DNA of 15,429 nucleotides from the NCBI GenBank assembly GCA_016198805.1, contig JACQHU010000091.1:1-15429 (forward strand), in the 5' to 3' direction. Positions 1 through 7,800 of the stretch are shown one piece after another. Each line of letters starts with the position of its first letter. Positions within the stretch are counted from its first letter, which is position 1. The notes below the pieces were generated by a model. That model had not been told where the DNA came from, did not search any database, and was given only the letters and a program-made list of their open reading frames with translations. The position numbers were made by a program, and so were the translations under genes. The DNA comes from Armatimonadota bacterium (lineage in GTDB: Bacteria > Sysuimicrobiota > Sysuimicrobiia > Sysuimicrobiales > Humicultoraceae).

Positions 1-2
1 CC

Positions 3-950
<948 letters not shown>

Positions 951-1000
951 GCGTTCCCCGGCGCGCCCGGGTGTGGGCGACGCGCGGTTGGGTGGAAACT

Positions 1001-1030
1001 GGCGAGCCCCGGGATCACCCGGGGCTCGCC
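1001..1030 (+). terminator. Strong hairpin behind groEL, probable transcription terminator
   Basis: A perfect 13-bp inverted repeat (GGCGAGCCCCGGG and its complement) closes a 4-base ATCA loop, 50 bases after the groEL stop. No T-run follows; the next bases are GTGCTATAT. It is therefore not a canonical intrinsic terminator, although a stem this long and GC-rich could stop or pause polymerase, or protect the 3' end of the mRNA. Confidence 0.6.
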
Positions 1031-1043
1031 GTGCTATATCCTG

Positions 1044-1061
1044 TACGACTGCTACGACTGC
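1044..1061 (+). repeat. Tandem 9-bp direct repeat
   Basis: TACGACTGC occurs twice in direct succession. It lies between the groEL hairpin and an orphan Shine-Dalgarno-like sequence. No function is recognised; it could be a small slippage duplication. Confidence 0.5.
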
Positions 1062-1091
1062 CTCCGGCCGTGCGATCGTCATGTAAGGAGG

Positions 1092-1114
1092 TGTGCCGCC
1101 CTGTCCGCGGCACG
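1092..1114 (+). other. Hairpin directly behind an orphan Shine-Dalgarno-like sequence
   Basis: Seven perfect base pairs (GTGCCGC with GCGGCAC) enclose a 7-base loop, and flanking U-G pairing is possible. Just before it is AAGGAGGT (1085-1092), a near-perfect Shine-Dalgarno sequence, but no credible reading frame begins at the right distance. It may be a leftover leader or part of a small structured RNA. This is inference from sequence alone. Confidence 0.35.
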
Positions 1115-1124
1115 TACGCCCGGG

Positions 1125-1153
1125 TTGCCCCGGGAGTCGGGCGGATTTACAAT
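1125..1153 (+). promoter_or_regulatory. Probable sigma-70-type promoter of mazEF
   Basis: TTGCCC (1125-1130) and TACAAT (1148-1153) are separated by 17 bases, the optimal spacing for the housekeeping sigma factor. Transcription would start near 1160. That leaves a short leader before the ATG at 1183 and makes the ATG at 1162 an unlikely start. The -10 box is overlapped by a 12-bp palindrome. Confidence 0.6.
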
Positions 1154-1163
1154 GTAATTACAT
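1152..1163. promoter_or_regulatory. 12-bp perfect palindrome, candidate MazE/MazEF operator
   Basis: ATGTAATTACAT is a perfect palindrome that overlaps the end of the -10 box TACAAT and the expected transcription start of mazEF. AbrB-type antitoxins bind palindromes at their own promoter and repress it together with the toxin, so this is the natural operator candidate. Its AT-rich sequence stands out in GC-rich surroundings. Binding is inferred and not shown. Confidence 0.5.
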
Positions 1164-1182
1164 GGGTCGGGCGAAGGCGGAA

Positions 1183-1443
1183 ATGCGGAACAGCGTCAGG
1201 ACGCGCGTTGTGAGGATCGGGAACTCCCGCGGCATCCGGATTCCCAAGATCTGGGTGCAGCAGCTCGGTCTGGGAGAGGAAGTTGAACTCGCCGTTCAGC
1301 GCGACCGGCTCATCGTGCGACCCGCTCGCCGCCCACGCCAGCACTGGGCTGAAGCGTTTCGATCGATGGCCGCGCGCGGAGACGACCGCCTGATCGATCA
1401 ACCCGTCCCCACCGTCTGGGACAAGGCAGAATGGGAATGGTAG
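1183..1443 (+). CDS. mazE: MazE-like antitoxin (AbrB/SpoVT fold)
   Basis: This 86-residue protein is the labile antitoxin expected to neutralise the adjacent MazF ribonuclease and to repress the operon. Residues about 5-50 form a swapped-hairpin AbrB DNA-binding domain with the signature VVRIGNSRGIRIPK (9-22), then LGEEVELAVQRDRLIVRPA. Residues about 50-86 (FRSMAARGDD...WDKAEWEW) are the acidic, aromatic tail that in this family lies across the toxin. The start at 1183 is preferred over the in-frame ATG at 1162 because a purine-rich GAAGGCGG precedes it, because homologous antitoxins begin at about this point, and because 1162 sits at the predicted transcription start. Its last 7 bases overlap the preferred start of mazF, which indicates translational coupling. 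Family assignment is confident; binding to this toxin is inferred from adjacency. Confidence 0.9.
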   Translation: MRNSVRTRVVRIGNSRGIRIPKIWVQQLGLGEEVELAVQRDRLIVRPARRPRQHWAEAFRSMAARGDDRLIDQPVPTVWDKAEWEW

Positions 1444-1760
1444 CGAGGCGGTTCGAGGTGTTTCTGGTTGCCCTGGACCTCGCGGTGGGTCACGAGATCA
1501 AGAAGACGCGTCCGTGCCTGGTGATCTCCCCTGACGAGATGAACGCGCATATCAATACGGTGATCATTGCCCCCATGACCACGAAAGGGCGCCCCTATCC
1601 CACGCGGGTGCCGTGCCGGTTTCAGCGCAGGAACGGTCAGATCGTCCTGGATCAGATCCGCACGGTCGATCGGGTCCGGCTCGTGAGGCAGCTTGGCCGC
1701 ATCAGCCCAGCAACGCAACGGGACGTCCTGGCCGTCCTCGTCGAGATGTTCGCGGAATAG
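1437..1760 (+). CDS. mazF: MazF/PemK-family mRNA endoribonuclease toxin
   Basis: A 107-residue member of the MazF family, whose members cut single-stranded mRNA at short specific sequences and arrest growth when the antitoxin is degraded. From the ATG at 1437 the signature HEIKKTRP puts Arg at 25, and APMTTKGR puts Thr at 48. These are the positions of the catalytic Arg and Thr of Bacillus subtilis MazF, which supports this start. An ATG at 1431 is also in frame, but AAGGCAG (1423-1429) is spaced 7 bases from 1437 and only 1 base from 1431. LDQIRTVDR and LGRISPAT are further family motifs. The N-terminal RGE of typical members reads RFE here, and the usual DPTxG reads DLAVG. The protein is full length and looks functional. 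Its cleavage specificity cannot be read from sequence. Confidence 0.92.
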   Translation: MVARRFEVFLVALDLAVGHEIKKTRPCLVISPDEMNAHINTVIIAPMTTKGRPYPTRVPCRFQRRNGQIVLDQIRTVDRVRLVRQLGRISPATQRDVLAVLVEMFAE

Positions 1761-1796
1761 GCTGCTGGCGGCGCCGATTTCCTCCCCGCCGTCGAG

Positions 1797-1802
1797 TATA
1801 AT
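1797..1802 (+). promoter_or_regulatory. -10 box (TATAAT) of the nadE promoter
   Basis: A perfect TATAAT hexamer lies in the 101-base gap between mazF and nadE, with transcription expected near 1809 and a leader of about 53 bases. No convincing -35 hexamer is seen at 16-18 bases upstream, so the promoter may be weak or activator-dependent. It suggests nadE is transcribed separately from mazEF. Confidence 0.5.
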
Positions 1803-1861
1803 CGACCCTGGGTGGTTCGATTGCGGCGTTTCGGCAGCGCCGCTGCTCCGGGGGTTTCACG

Positions 1862-3628
1862 ATGAGGCTCGGGCTGGCGCAGATCAACACCACCGTCGGC
1901 GACCTGAAAGGCAACGTCCGGCTGATCACCGACATGCTCGACCGCGCCCGCGGTGCCGGCTGTGACCTGGTCGCCTTCCCCGAACTGGCCATCACCGGCT
2001 ACCCACCCGAAGACCTGCTGCTGAAGCCCGACCTTATCCGGGCCAGCCTGGCCGCCCTGGAGCAGGTCGTCCCGCACACCCGCGGGCTCGCCGCGGTCGT
2101 GGGTTTCGTCGATGCCGACGACCACATCTACAACGCGGCGGCCCTCCTGGTAGACGGCCGGCGGGCCGGCGTCTATCACAAGCAGCGCCTGCCTAACTAC
2201 GGCGTCTTCGACGAGAAGCGGTACTTCCAGCCCGGTCGCGACTGTACGGTCTTCGTCCTCAATGACACCCCGGTCGGGGTGACCGTGTGTGAGGACATCT
2301 GGTTCCCCGGCGGCCCCCCGCAGGCCGTGACGCACGCCGGCGCCCTGGTCCTGATGAACATCAATGCGTCGCCCTACCACATGAGCAAGTGGCGCGAGCG
2401 GGAGCAGATGCTGCGGACCCGCGCGCAGGACTACACCGCCGTCATCGCCTACGTCAACCTCGTCGGCGGGCAGGACGAGCTGGTCTTCGACGGGGCCAGC
2501 GTCATCCTGGATCATACCGGGGCCGTGCTGGCCCGCGGCGCGCAGTTCGCTCCCGAACTCGTCGTCTGCGACGTCGACCCGGAGGCCGCCCGCCGGGCGC
2601 GCCAGCAGCAGTCGATGCGGGATGTCGTCCTGGCCGAGGACGCGCGCATCCCCACGCCGGTGGTCTCGGTCCGGAGCCCCATCCCGGCGTCGCGTCCATC
2701 GGCGCCGCCGCACCTGCTGCAGCCGCTGCCGCCGACCGAGGAGGTCTACCAGGCCCTGGTGGTCGGGCTGCGCGACTATGTGGCCAAGAACGGCTTCCGC
2801 GACGTGGTCGTCGGGCTGTCCGGCGGCATCGACTCCGCGCTGGTGGCGACCATCGCCGCGGACGCCCTGGGCCCCGAGCGCGTACACGTGGCCTTCCTGC
2901 CGTCGCCGTATACGTCGGAGGAGAGCCGGACGCTGGCCGCCCAGGTGGCCCGCAATCTAGGCCTGCCCGTGATCGACATCCCGATCGGCGTGATCTTCCG
3001 GGCGTATCTGGAGGCGCTGGCCCCGACCTTCGCCGGCCGGAAGCCCGACGTGGCCGAGGAGAACATCCAGGCCCGCATCCGGGGCACCTTGCTGATGGCC
3101 CTGTCGAACAAGTTCGGCTGGCTGCTGCTCGCTACGGGGAACAAGAGCGAGTACTCGTGCGGCTATGCCACCCTGTACGGCGACATGGCCGGCGGTTTCG
3201 CGCTGATCAAGGACGTCCCCAAGATGCTGGTGTACGAACTGGCGCGCTGGCGCAACGCCCGCGGGCGAGTCATCCCCCAGGGGATCCTCGATCGTGCCCC
3301 GACGGCCGAACTGCGGCCCGGGCAGAAGGATACCGACAGCCTGCCACCTTACGAAGTGCTGGACCCAATCCTGAAGCTCTACGTCGAGGAGGACACGCCG
3401 CCGGAGGACATCGTGGCCCGCGGCTTCGACCGGGACACGGTCGCGCGGGTCGTGAGCATGGTCGACCGCAACGAGTACAAGCGCCGCCAGGCCCCGCCGG
3501 GCGTGAAGATCACCCCGAAAGCGTTCGGGAAGGACCGGCGGCTGCCGATCACCAACTGGTATCGCAGTATGTCACGGGCCGAATCGGCCCTCAGCGACAA
3601 CCCCCAAGGTAGCCAAGTCGATACGTGA
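1862..3628 (+). CDS. nadE: Glutamine-dependent NAD+ synthetase
   Basis: This 588-residue cytosolic enzyme catalyses the last step of NAD+ biosynthesis, amidating nicotinic acid adenine dinucleotide with ATP and glutamine. Residues about 1-265 are a nitrilase-fold glutaminase with the Glu-Lys-Cys triad visible at E41 (FPELAITGYPPED), K107 (YHKQRLPNYGVFDEKR) and C143 (VTVCEDIWFPGG). Residues about 290-570 are the synthetase domain, with the PP-loop SGGIDS (320-325), then LLATGNKSE and a DRAPTAELRPGQKDTDSLPPY segment. Ammonia made in the first domain is channelled to the second. Length is normal for the two-domain form. The ATG at 1862 follows a G-rich GGGGG stretch and matches the usual N-terminus (MRLGLAQINTTVGD). 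The stop at 3626-3628 is 65 bases before the preferred start of the next gene. Nothing appears broken. Confidence 0.97.
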   Translation: MRLGLAQINTTVGDLKGNVRLITDMLDRARGAGCDLVAFPELAITGYPPEDLLLKPDLIRASLAALEQVVPHTRGLAAVVGFVDADDHIYNAAALLVDGRRAGVYHKQRLPNYGVFDEKRYFQPGRDCTVFVLNDTPVGVTVCEDIWFPGGPPQAVTHAGALVLMNINASPYHMSKWREREQMLRTRAQDYTAVIAYVNLVGGQDELVFDGASVILDHTGAVLARGAQFAPELVVCDVDPEAARRARQQQSMRDVVLAEDARIPTPVVSVRSPIPASRPSAPPHLLQPLPPTEEVYQALVVGLRDYVAKNGFRDVVVGLSGGIDSALVATIAADALGPERVHVAFLPSPYTSEESRTLAAQVARNLGLPVIDIPIGVIFRAYLEALAPTFAGRKPDVAEENIQARIRGTLLMALSNKFGWLLLATGNKSEYSCGYATLYGDMAGGFALIKDVPKMLVYELARWRNARGRVIPQGILDRAPTAELRPGQKDTDSLPPYEVLDPILKLYVEEDTPPEDIVARGFDRDTVARVVSMVDRNEYKRRQAPPGVKITPKAFGKDRRLPITNWYRSMSRAESALSDNPQGSQVDT

Positions 3629-3693
3629 TCCGACCGTCTGACCGGACCAGCTGCGCACAGTCACCTGTATTGTCCCAGACGGGGGTGAAGGCC

Positions 3694-4506
3694 ATGAAGG
3701 CAAGAGCAGCACTGGGCAGGGGCTGGCTTTCCCTGCCTGCATCCGTGATCATGCGGGTGGCCTGGTGCGTCCTATTCGTGGCGCTCCTGAGCGTCCCCAC
3801 CGCGTCCCTTGCCCAGCCAGCCCCGCAGTGGGTCGATGTCGAGGGTGCGGGCGGCGCGAAGCTCCGGGCCGCCGTCTTCCGCCCAGGCGGGGACGGTCCT
3901 TTCCCCATCGTGATGCTGCTGCATGGTGCTTCAGGCCTGGGCGATGAGGTCGTCGGCTGGGGTCCTGATCTCTCGCGTGCAGGGTTCCTGGTCGTTGCCG
4001 GGTGCTTCGGCCGAGGCGGCAGTGTCCAGGGCGTGCCCCCGTGTCCGGAGGCCCCACTCATCAATGAGACCTTCGCCGTGCGGAACCTTGCCGCGCTGAT
4101 CGAGGCCGCTAGGCGCCTGCCCGGGGTCCAGCGCGACCGCATCGGGCTCGCCGGCTGGTCCTGGGGGGCCGCCGTTGCGACGCTCGCGGCGTCGTCGGGG
4201 ATAGACGTGCAGGCTGTAGTCGCGGTCGCCGGGAGCTATGGACTTCGGATCTCGAGAAACGACCCATCGGCCCTGTCCCAGCTCGACCGCCTCAGCGCCC
4301 CGGTACTCATCCTCCACGGAACGAACGATGTCGGCGCCCCGGTGCGTTCGGCCCGGAATTACGAATCTAGTGCACGGGCGCAAGGGAAGAGCGTCGAGGC
4401 CTATTACTTTGAAGGGGCGGGGCACGACATTTGGTTTGATCCACGATTCAGAGCGGAAGTGATCGGTCGGGCAGTGGAGTTCCTGCAGCGGCACCTTGCG
4501 CGCTGA
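3694..4506 (+). CDS. Exported alpha/beta hydrolase (dienelactone hydrolase-like/peptidase S9-like)
   Basis: This 270-residue protein is probably secreted or periplasmic. A basic N-terminus, a hydrophobic stretch at about 20-36 (VAWCVLFVALLSV) and a TASLA-QP cleavage site near residue 40 form a Sec-type signal peptide. The rest is an alpha/beta hydrolase. It has an oxyanion HGASG, the nucleophile elbow GWSWG (Ser at about 156), the acid in HGTND (Asp at about 212) and the base in GAGHD (His at about 244). True dienelactone hydrolases use Cys as nucleophile, so the Ser points to an esterase or peptidase-like member; the substrate is unknown. Two Cys at about 104 and 117 could form a disulphide, which would fit export. 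The start at 3694 has a GGTGA-type site in front; ATG 3751 is an alternative. It lies 65 bases after nadE and converges on the gene remnant at 4565-4846. Confidence 0.85.
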   Translation: MKARAALGRGWLSLPASVIMRVAWCVLFVALLSVPTASLAQPAPQWVDVEGAGGAKLRAAVFRPGGDGPFPIVMLLHGASGLGDEVVGWGPDLSRAGFLVVAGCFGRGGSVQGVPPCPEAPLINETFAVRNLAALIEAARRLPGVQRDRIGLAGWSWGAAVATLAASSGIDVQAVVAVAGSYGLRISRNDPSALSQLDRLSAPVLILHGTNDVGAPVRSARNYESSARAQGKSVEAYYFEGAGHDIWFDPRFRAEVIGRAVEFLQRHLAR

Positions 4507-4564
4507 GGCCCTCCATGGGCGATCCGCGGGAAAGTGTTGACAGATGCGGGGTTGCTGGGGTGGT

Positions 4565-4846
4565 TTAGACCGGGAAGTACCGCCAGAACTCCTCAAGTTT
4601 GCTCATTGTCGGGGGAGGACGATGTTCCTTCGCTAACCCGTCGGAGCCAGCGCCGCTCGGCGGAAGCAGGAGCGGACCCCGAGGGGTCACCCCCACCAGA
4701 CGCTGCGCCGAGTCCAGGGTATCAAGCAACGGATAGACGTCGTTCTCGTCGGCCCCGCGTCCGTGGAACAGAACGAGTCCCCCTTGAGGCCCGGATGCCG
4801 CGTGCCGAACACGATAGTCAAGTACGCCTAGCGCGACCATATCCAT
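4565..4846 (-). pseudogene. Truncated phospholipase/carboxylesterase (alpha/beta hydrolase) remnant
   Basis: The 93-residue product begins like the short bacterial carboxylesterases/phospholipases of about 200 residues (MDMVALGVLDYRVRHA, then LVLFHGRGADENDVYPLLD and VGVTPRGPLLLPP). After about residue 65 the similarity I recognise stops, and the tail (GAGSDGLAKEH... to EEFWRYFPV) fits nothing. The nucleophile elbow GFSxG, the catalytic Asp and the His are all absent. Only 58 bases separate its stop from the convergent gene, so no lost half is hidden there. A good AGGAG (4856-4860) stands 9 bases before the ATG, and the start is only 22 bases behind the glucan synthase stop, so it is probably still transcribed and translated. 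It looks like a deletion-truncated last gene of that operon; a short functional peptide is possible but unsupported. Confidence 0.7.
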
Positions 4847-4868
4847 TGCGCTGGGCTCCTCGGGTCGC

Positions 4869-7800
4869 CTATGCTTGCGCCTCGCTCTTCGCTCGGGCCG
4901 ACTCCCGCGGGCTCCCCATCACAACGCTGACCTCATGGGGCATGCCGTCATCTGCGAGAGGAATCGCGAGCGGGTCGACCACGCGGCCGTCGAGGGTCAC
5001 CTCTGCGATTCCTCGAGAGTGTCGACCCGGGTTCACCACGTTGATCTCGTAGCGGGTGCGACCAATGCGCCAGGTCACCGAGTAGCCGGGCCAGGATGCC
5101 GGAATGCACGGATCGAGCGTGAACGTGGAGCCGCGCCGCACAAGCCCCAGGATATACTCGAGACCCAGGCGATACAACCATCCGGCCGATCCCGTGTACC
5201 ACGTCCAGCCTCCTCGGCCCATGTGAAGCGGGTTAGCATACACGTCCGCCGCGACCACGTAGGGCTCCACCTTGTACCGCTCTACCTCTTGCAGGGACCG
5301 CGCGTGGTTGATGGGGTTGAGCATGTGAAAGAGCTCGACCGCTTCGTCTCCGTTGCCGAGCTTCGCGATCGCCATGGCGGTCCAGATGGCCGCATGCGTG
5401 TACTGGCCCCCATTCTCGCGGATGCCGGGCACGTAGCCTTTGATGTAGCCCGGATCGTGCGCTGATTGGTCGAAGGGTGGAGTCAGAAGCAGAATGACAC
5501 CCGCTGGGCGATGGATCAGAAGGGTTCGCACCGCGTCCATCGCACGCTCGGCGCGTCGAGCCGGAGCCGCACCGGAGAGGACTGCCCAGGACTGGGCGAT
5601 CGAGTCGATCTTGCACCCCTCACTTTGCGCCGATCCCAGGGGCGTCCCGTCGTCGAAGTAGCCCCGCAGGTACCAGTTCCCATCCCACGCGAGTTCGAGA
5701 ACCTGCGCGAGCCGGGCGGCTTCCCTCCGGTACCGGGCGGCTCGGCCGCCGTGCTCGCGTGCGTCGCACACCGGCGCGAACCGGCTGAGCACCGTGTACA
5801 GGAACCAGCCGAGCCACGTACTTTCGCCTTTCCCCAGATATCCCACACGGTTCATCCCATCGTTCCAGTCTCCGGTGCCGATCAGCGGCAGCCCGTGCAC
5901 GCCAGCCGTGAGCGCGCGATCGATCGCCCGCACGCAGTGTTCATAGAGGGTCCCACTCTGAGCGGATACCCGGGGGCTGCCATAGGCCCCGTACTGTCCC
6001 GGCTCAAGGGGCGGCGCCTCCAGGAACGGCGCCGGGACATCAAGCACGGCCTGATCTCCGGTTGTCTCCACGTAGTGAGCGACCGCATACGGCAGCCAGA
6101 GCAGATCATCCGAGCATCGGGTCCGCGCGCCAAGGCCGGTCCCCGGGTGCCACCAGTGCTGCACATCTCCTTCGATAAACTGCCTGGCGGCCGCCCGGAG
6201 CAGGTGGTCCCTGTAGAGGTCGGGCCGCACGAGGGTAAGCGCCATCACGTCCTGGAGTTGATCGCGGAACCCGTACGCGCCTCCGGGCTGGTAATATCCC
6301 GAGCGTGCCCACAACCGGCAGCTCAGATCCTGGTACAGCAGCCAGCGGTTCATGATCACGTCGAACGAGTCGTCAGGCGTGTGCACCTGCACGGCTTCGA
6401 GCACCTCATCCCAACGTGTCCGGACGACTTCGGCGACGGCCTCAGCGGCTGCCACGGTGCCGTGGCGCCGCATCAGCTCATCCGCGTGCGCCTTGTCCTT
6501 CCCCTGTCCCAGCAGCACGAGCAGCCGCCGTGTCTCCCCGGGCCCCAGCTCGATGCGCGTGTGAAGGGCGGCGCATGGATCCAGGCCCGCGCCCACCCCG
6601 CCCGACAGACGGCTGCGGTCAAGCGACGCAGGCCGCGCTAACGAGCCGTTGCGGCCCAGGAATTCGAGCCGGTCGCCACAGGCCGAGGACAGTTCTTCAC
6701 TCACCTGGGCAAAGCCGATTCGGCCCCTGAACACCTGGTTGTAGGGATTGCGCGCCAGGATCGCGTGCCGATCGAGATCGACCTCGGTCACCACATGGAG
6801 GTGCTCACCGGCCCGCGGGGGCCCGAGCGCCCATTCGTGGTAGGCGAAGACGCTGAGGCTCGATGGTCGATCGGTATGGTTCGTGAGCGTGAGCAGCGAG
6901 AACTTGACCGGATCGTCGGGATGCACGAACACGTCCAGTTCCTGGGTCATGCCGTGCGTCACGTGCGAAAACCGGGTCATGCCGGCGGAGTGCCGCACCA
7001 CCCACCGGCCGCTGCGGCTGTCGCGGCGCATGGGTCCGGGCGTGGCCGTCCAGACATCGCCCGTGTCATCGTCGCGCAGGAAGATGGCTTCCGCGGTCGG
7101 ATCGGTGACCGGATCGTTCGCAAAGGGGGTCAGCCGGTGCTCCCGGCTGTTCTCGGCCCACGTAAACGATGCCCCTGAGGCTGTCACAATGGTGCCGAAC
7201 CCGGGATTCGCGAGCACGTTGGCCCAAGGCATAGGCGTCTCCTGGTCGCCATCGAGCACAGTCACGTACTCGCGACCCTCGTGGGCGAAGCCGCCCAGCC
7301 CGTTGGCGAGCGTGAGCGACGGCACCTCCGGTGCCAGGGCGACGGCCCACTCGGCCTTCGACTTGGCGGGGCGACGGGGAACGAAGGCGGCCGGCCGCTC
7401 TGGCTCCGCGGCCGGCACGTCAAGTTGGCTCGCCAGATCGCCGCGGTCGCCGCTGAGGACCGCGCGCGCGGCCGCAGTGAGGAGCAGACGGCCGGACTCG
7501 CCCAGGCCATCCCCCCGAAGCGAGAACACGCCGCCGGGACGGCCCTTCCACGCCGCCCACGATCCGCTGTCCAGGAGCGCCTCAAGCTGCTTGTGGACTT
7601 CATCGCGGTAGCCGATCGAGTGGTCGTTCAGGATCACCACGTCGGCGCTCAGACCCTGCAGGCGCCAGTACTCCTGGGCCTTCAGAACCCGCTGCACCAG
7701 CGGGAGAGCGTCCTCCTCCAACACCCGCACGAGCAGGATGGGGAGATCGCCGGAGATGCCGTGCCGCCACAGCTCGCGTTGCCCCAATGTATTACGCGCC

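Noticed and set aside
1085..1182. Extended mazE start at GTG 1093 behind AAGGAGGT
   Set aside because: The ribosome-site-like sequence abuts the GTG with no spacing, and the extra residues are unlike any antitoxin N-terminus.
1652..2887. A 411-codon minus-strand frame antisense to nadE
   Set aside because: Long antisense frames are expected in GC-rich genes; its composition shows no domain and nadE explains the DNA.
2389..3612. A 407-codon plus-strand frame within nadE
   Set aside because: It is an out-of-frame, Arg/Pro/Gly-rich shadow of the synthetase.
4537..4542. TTGACA as a plus-strand -35 box
   Set aside because: No -10 lies at 16-18 bases and no plus-strand gene follows.
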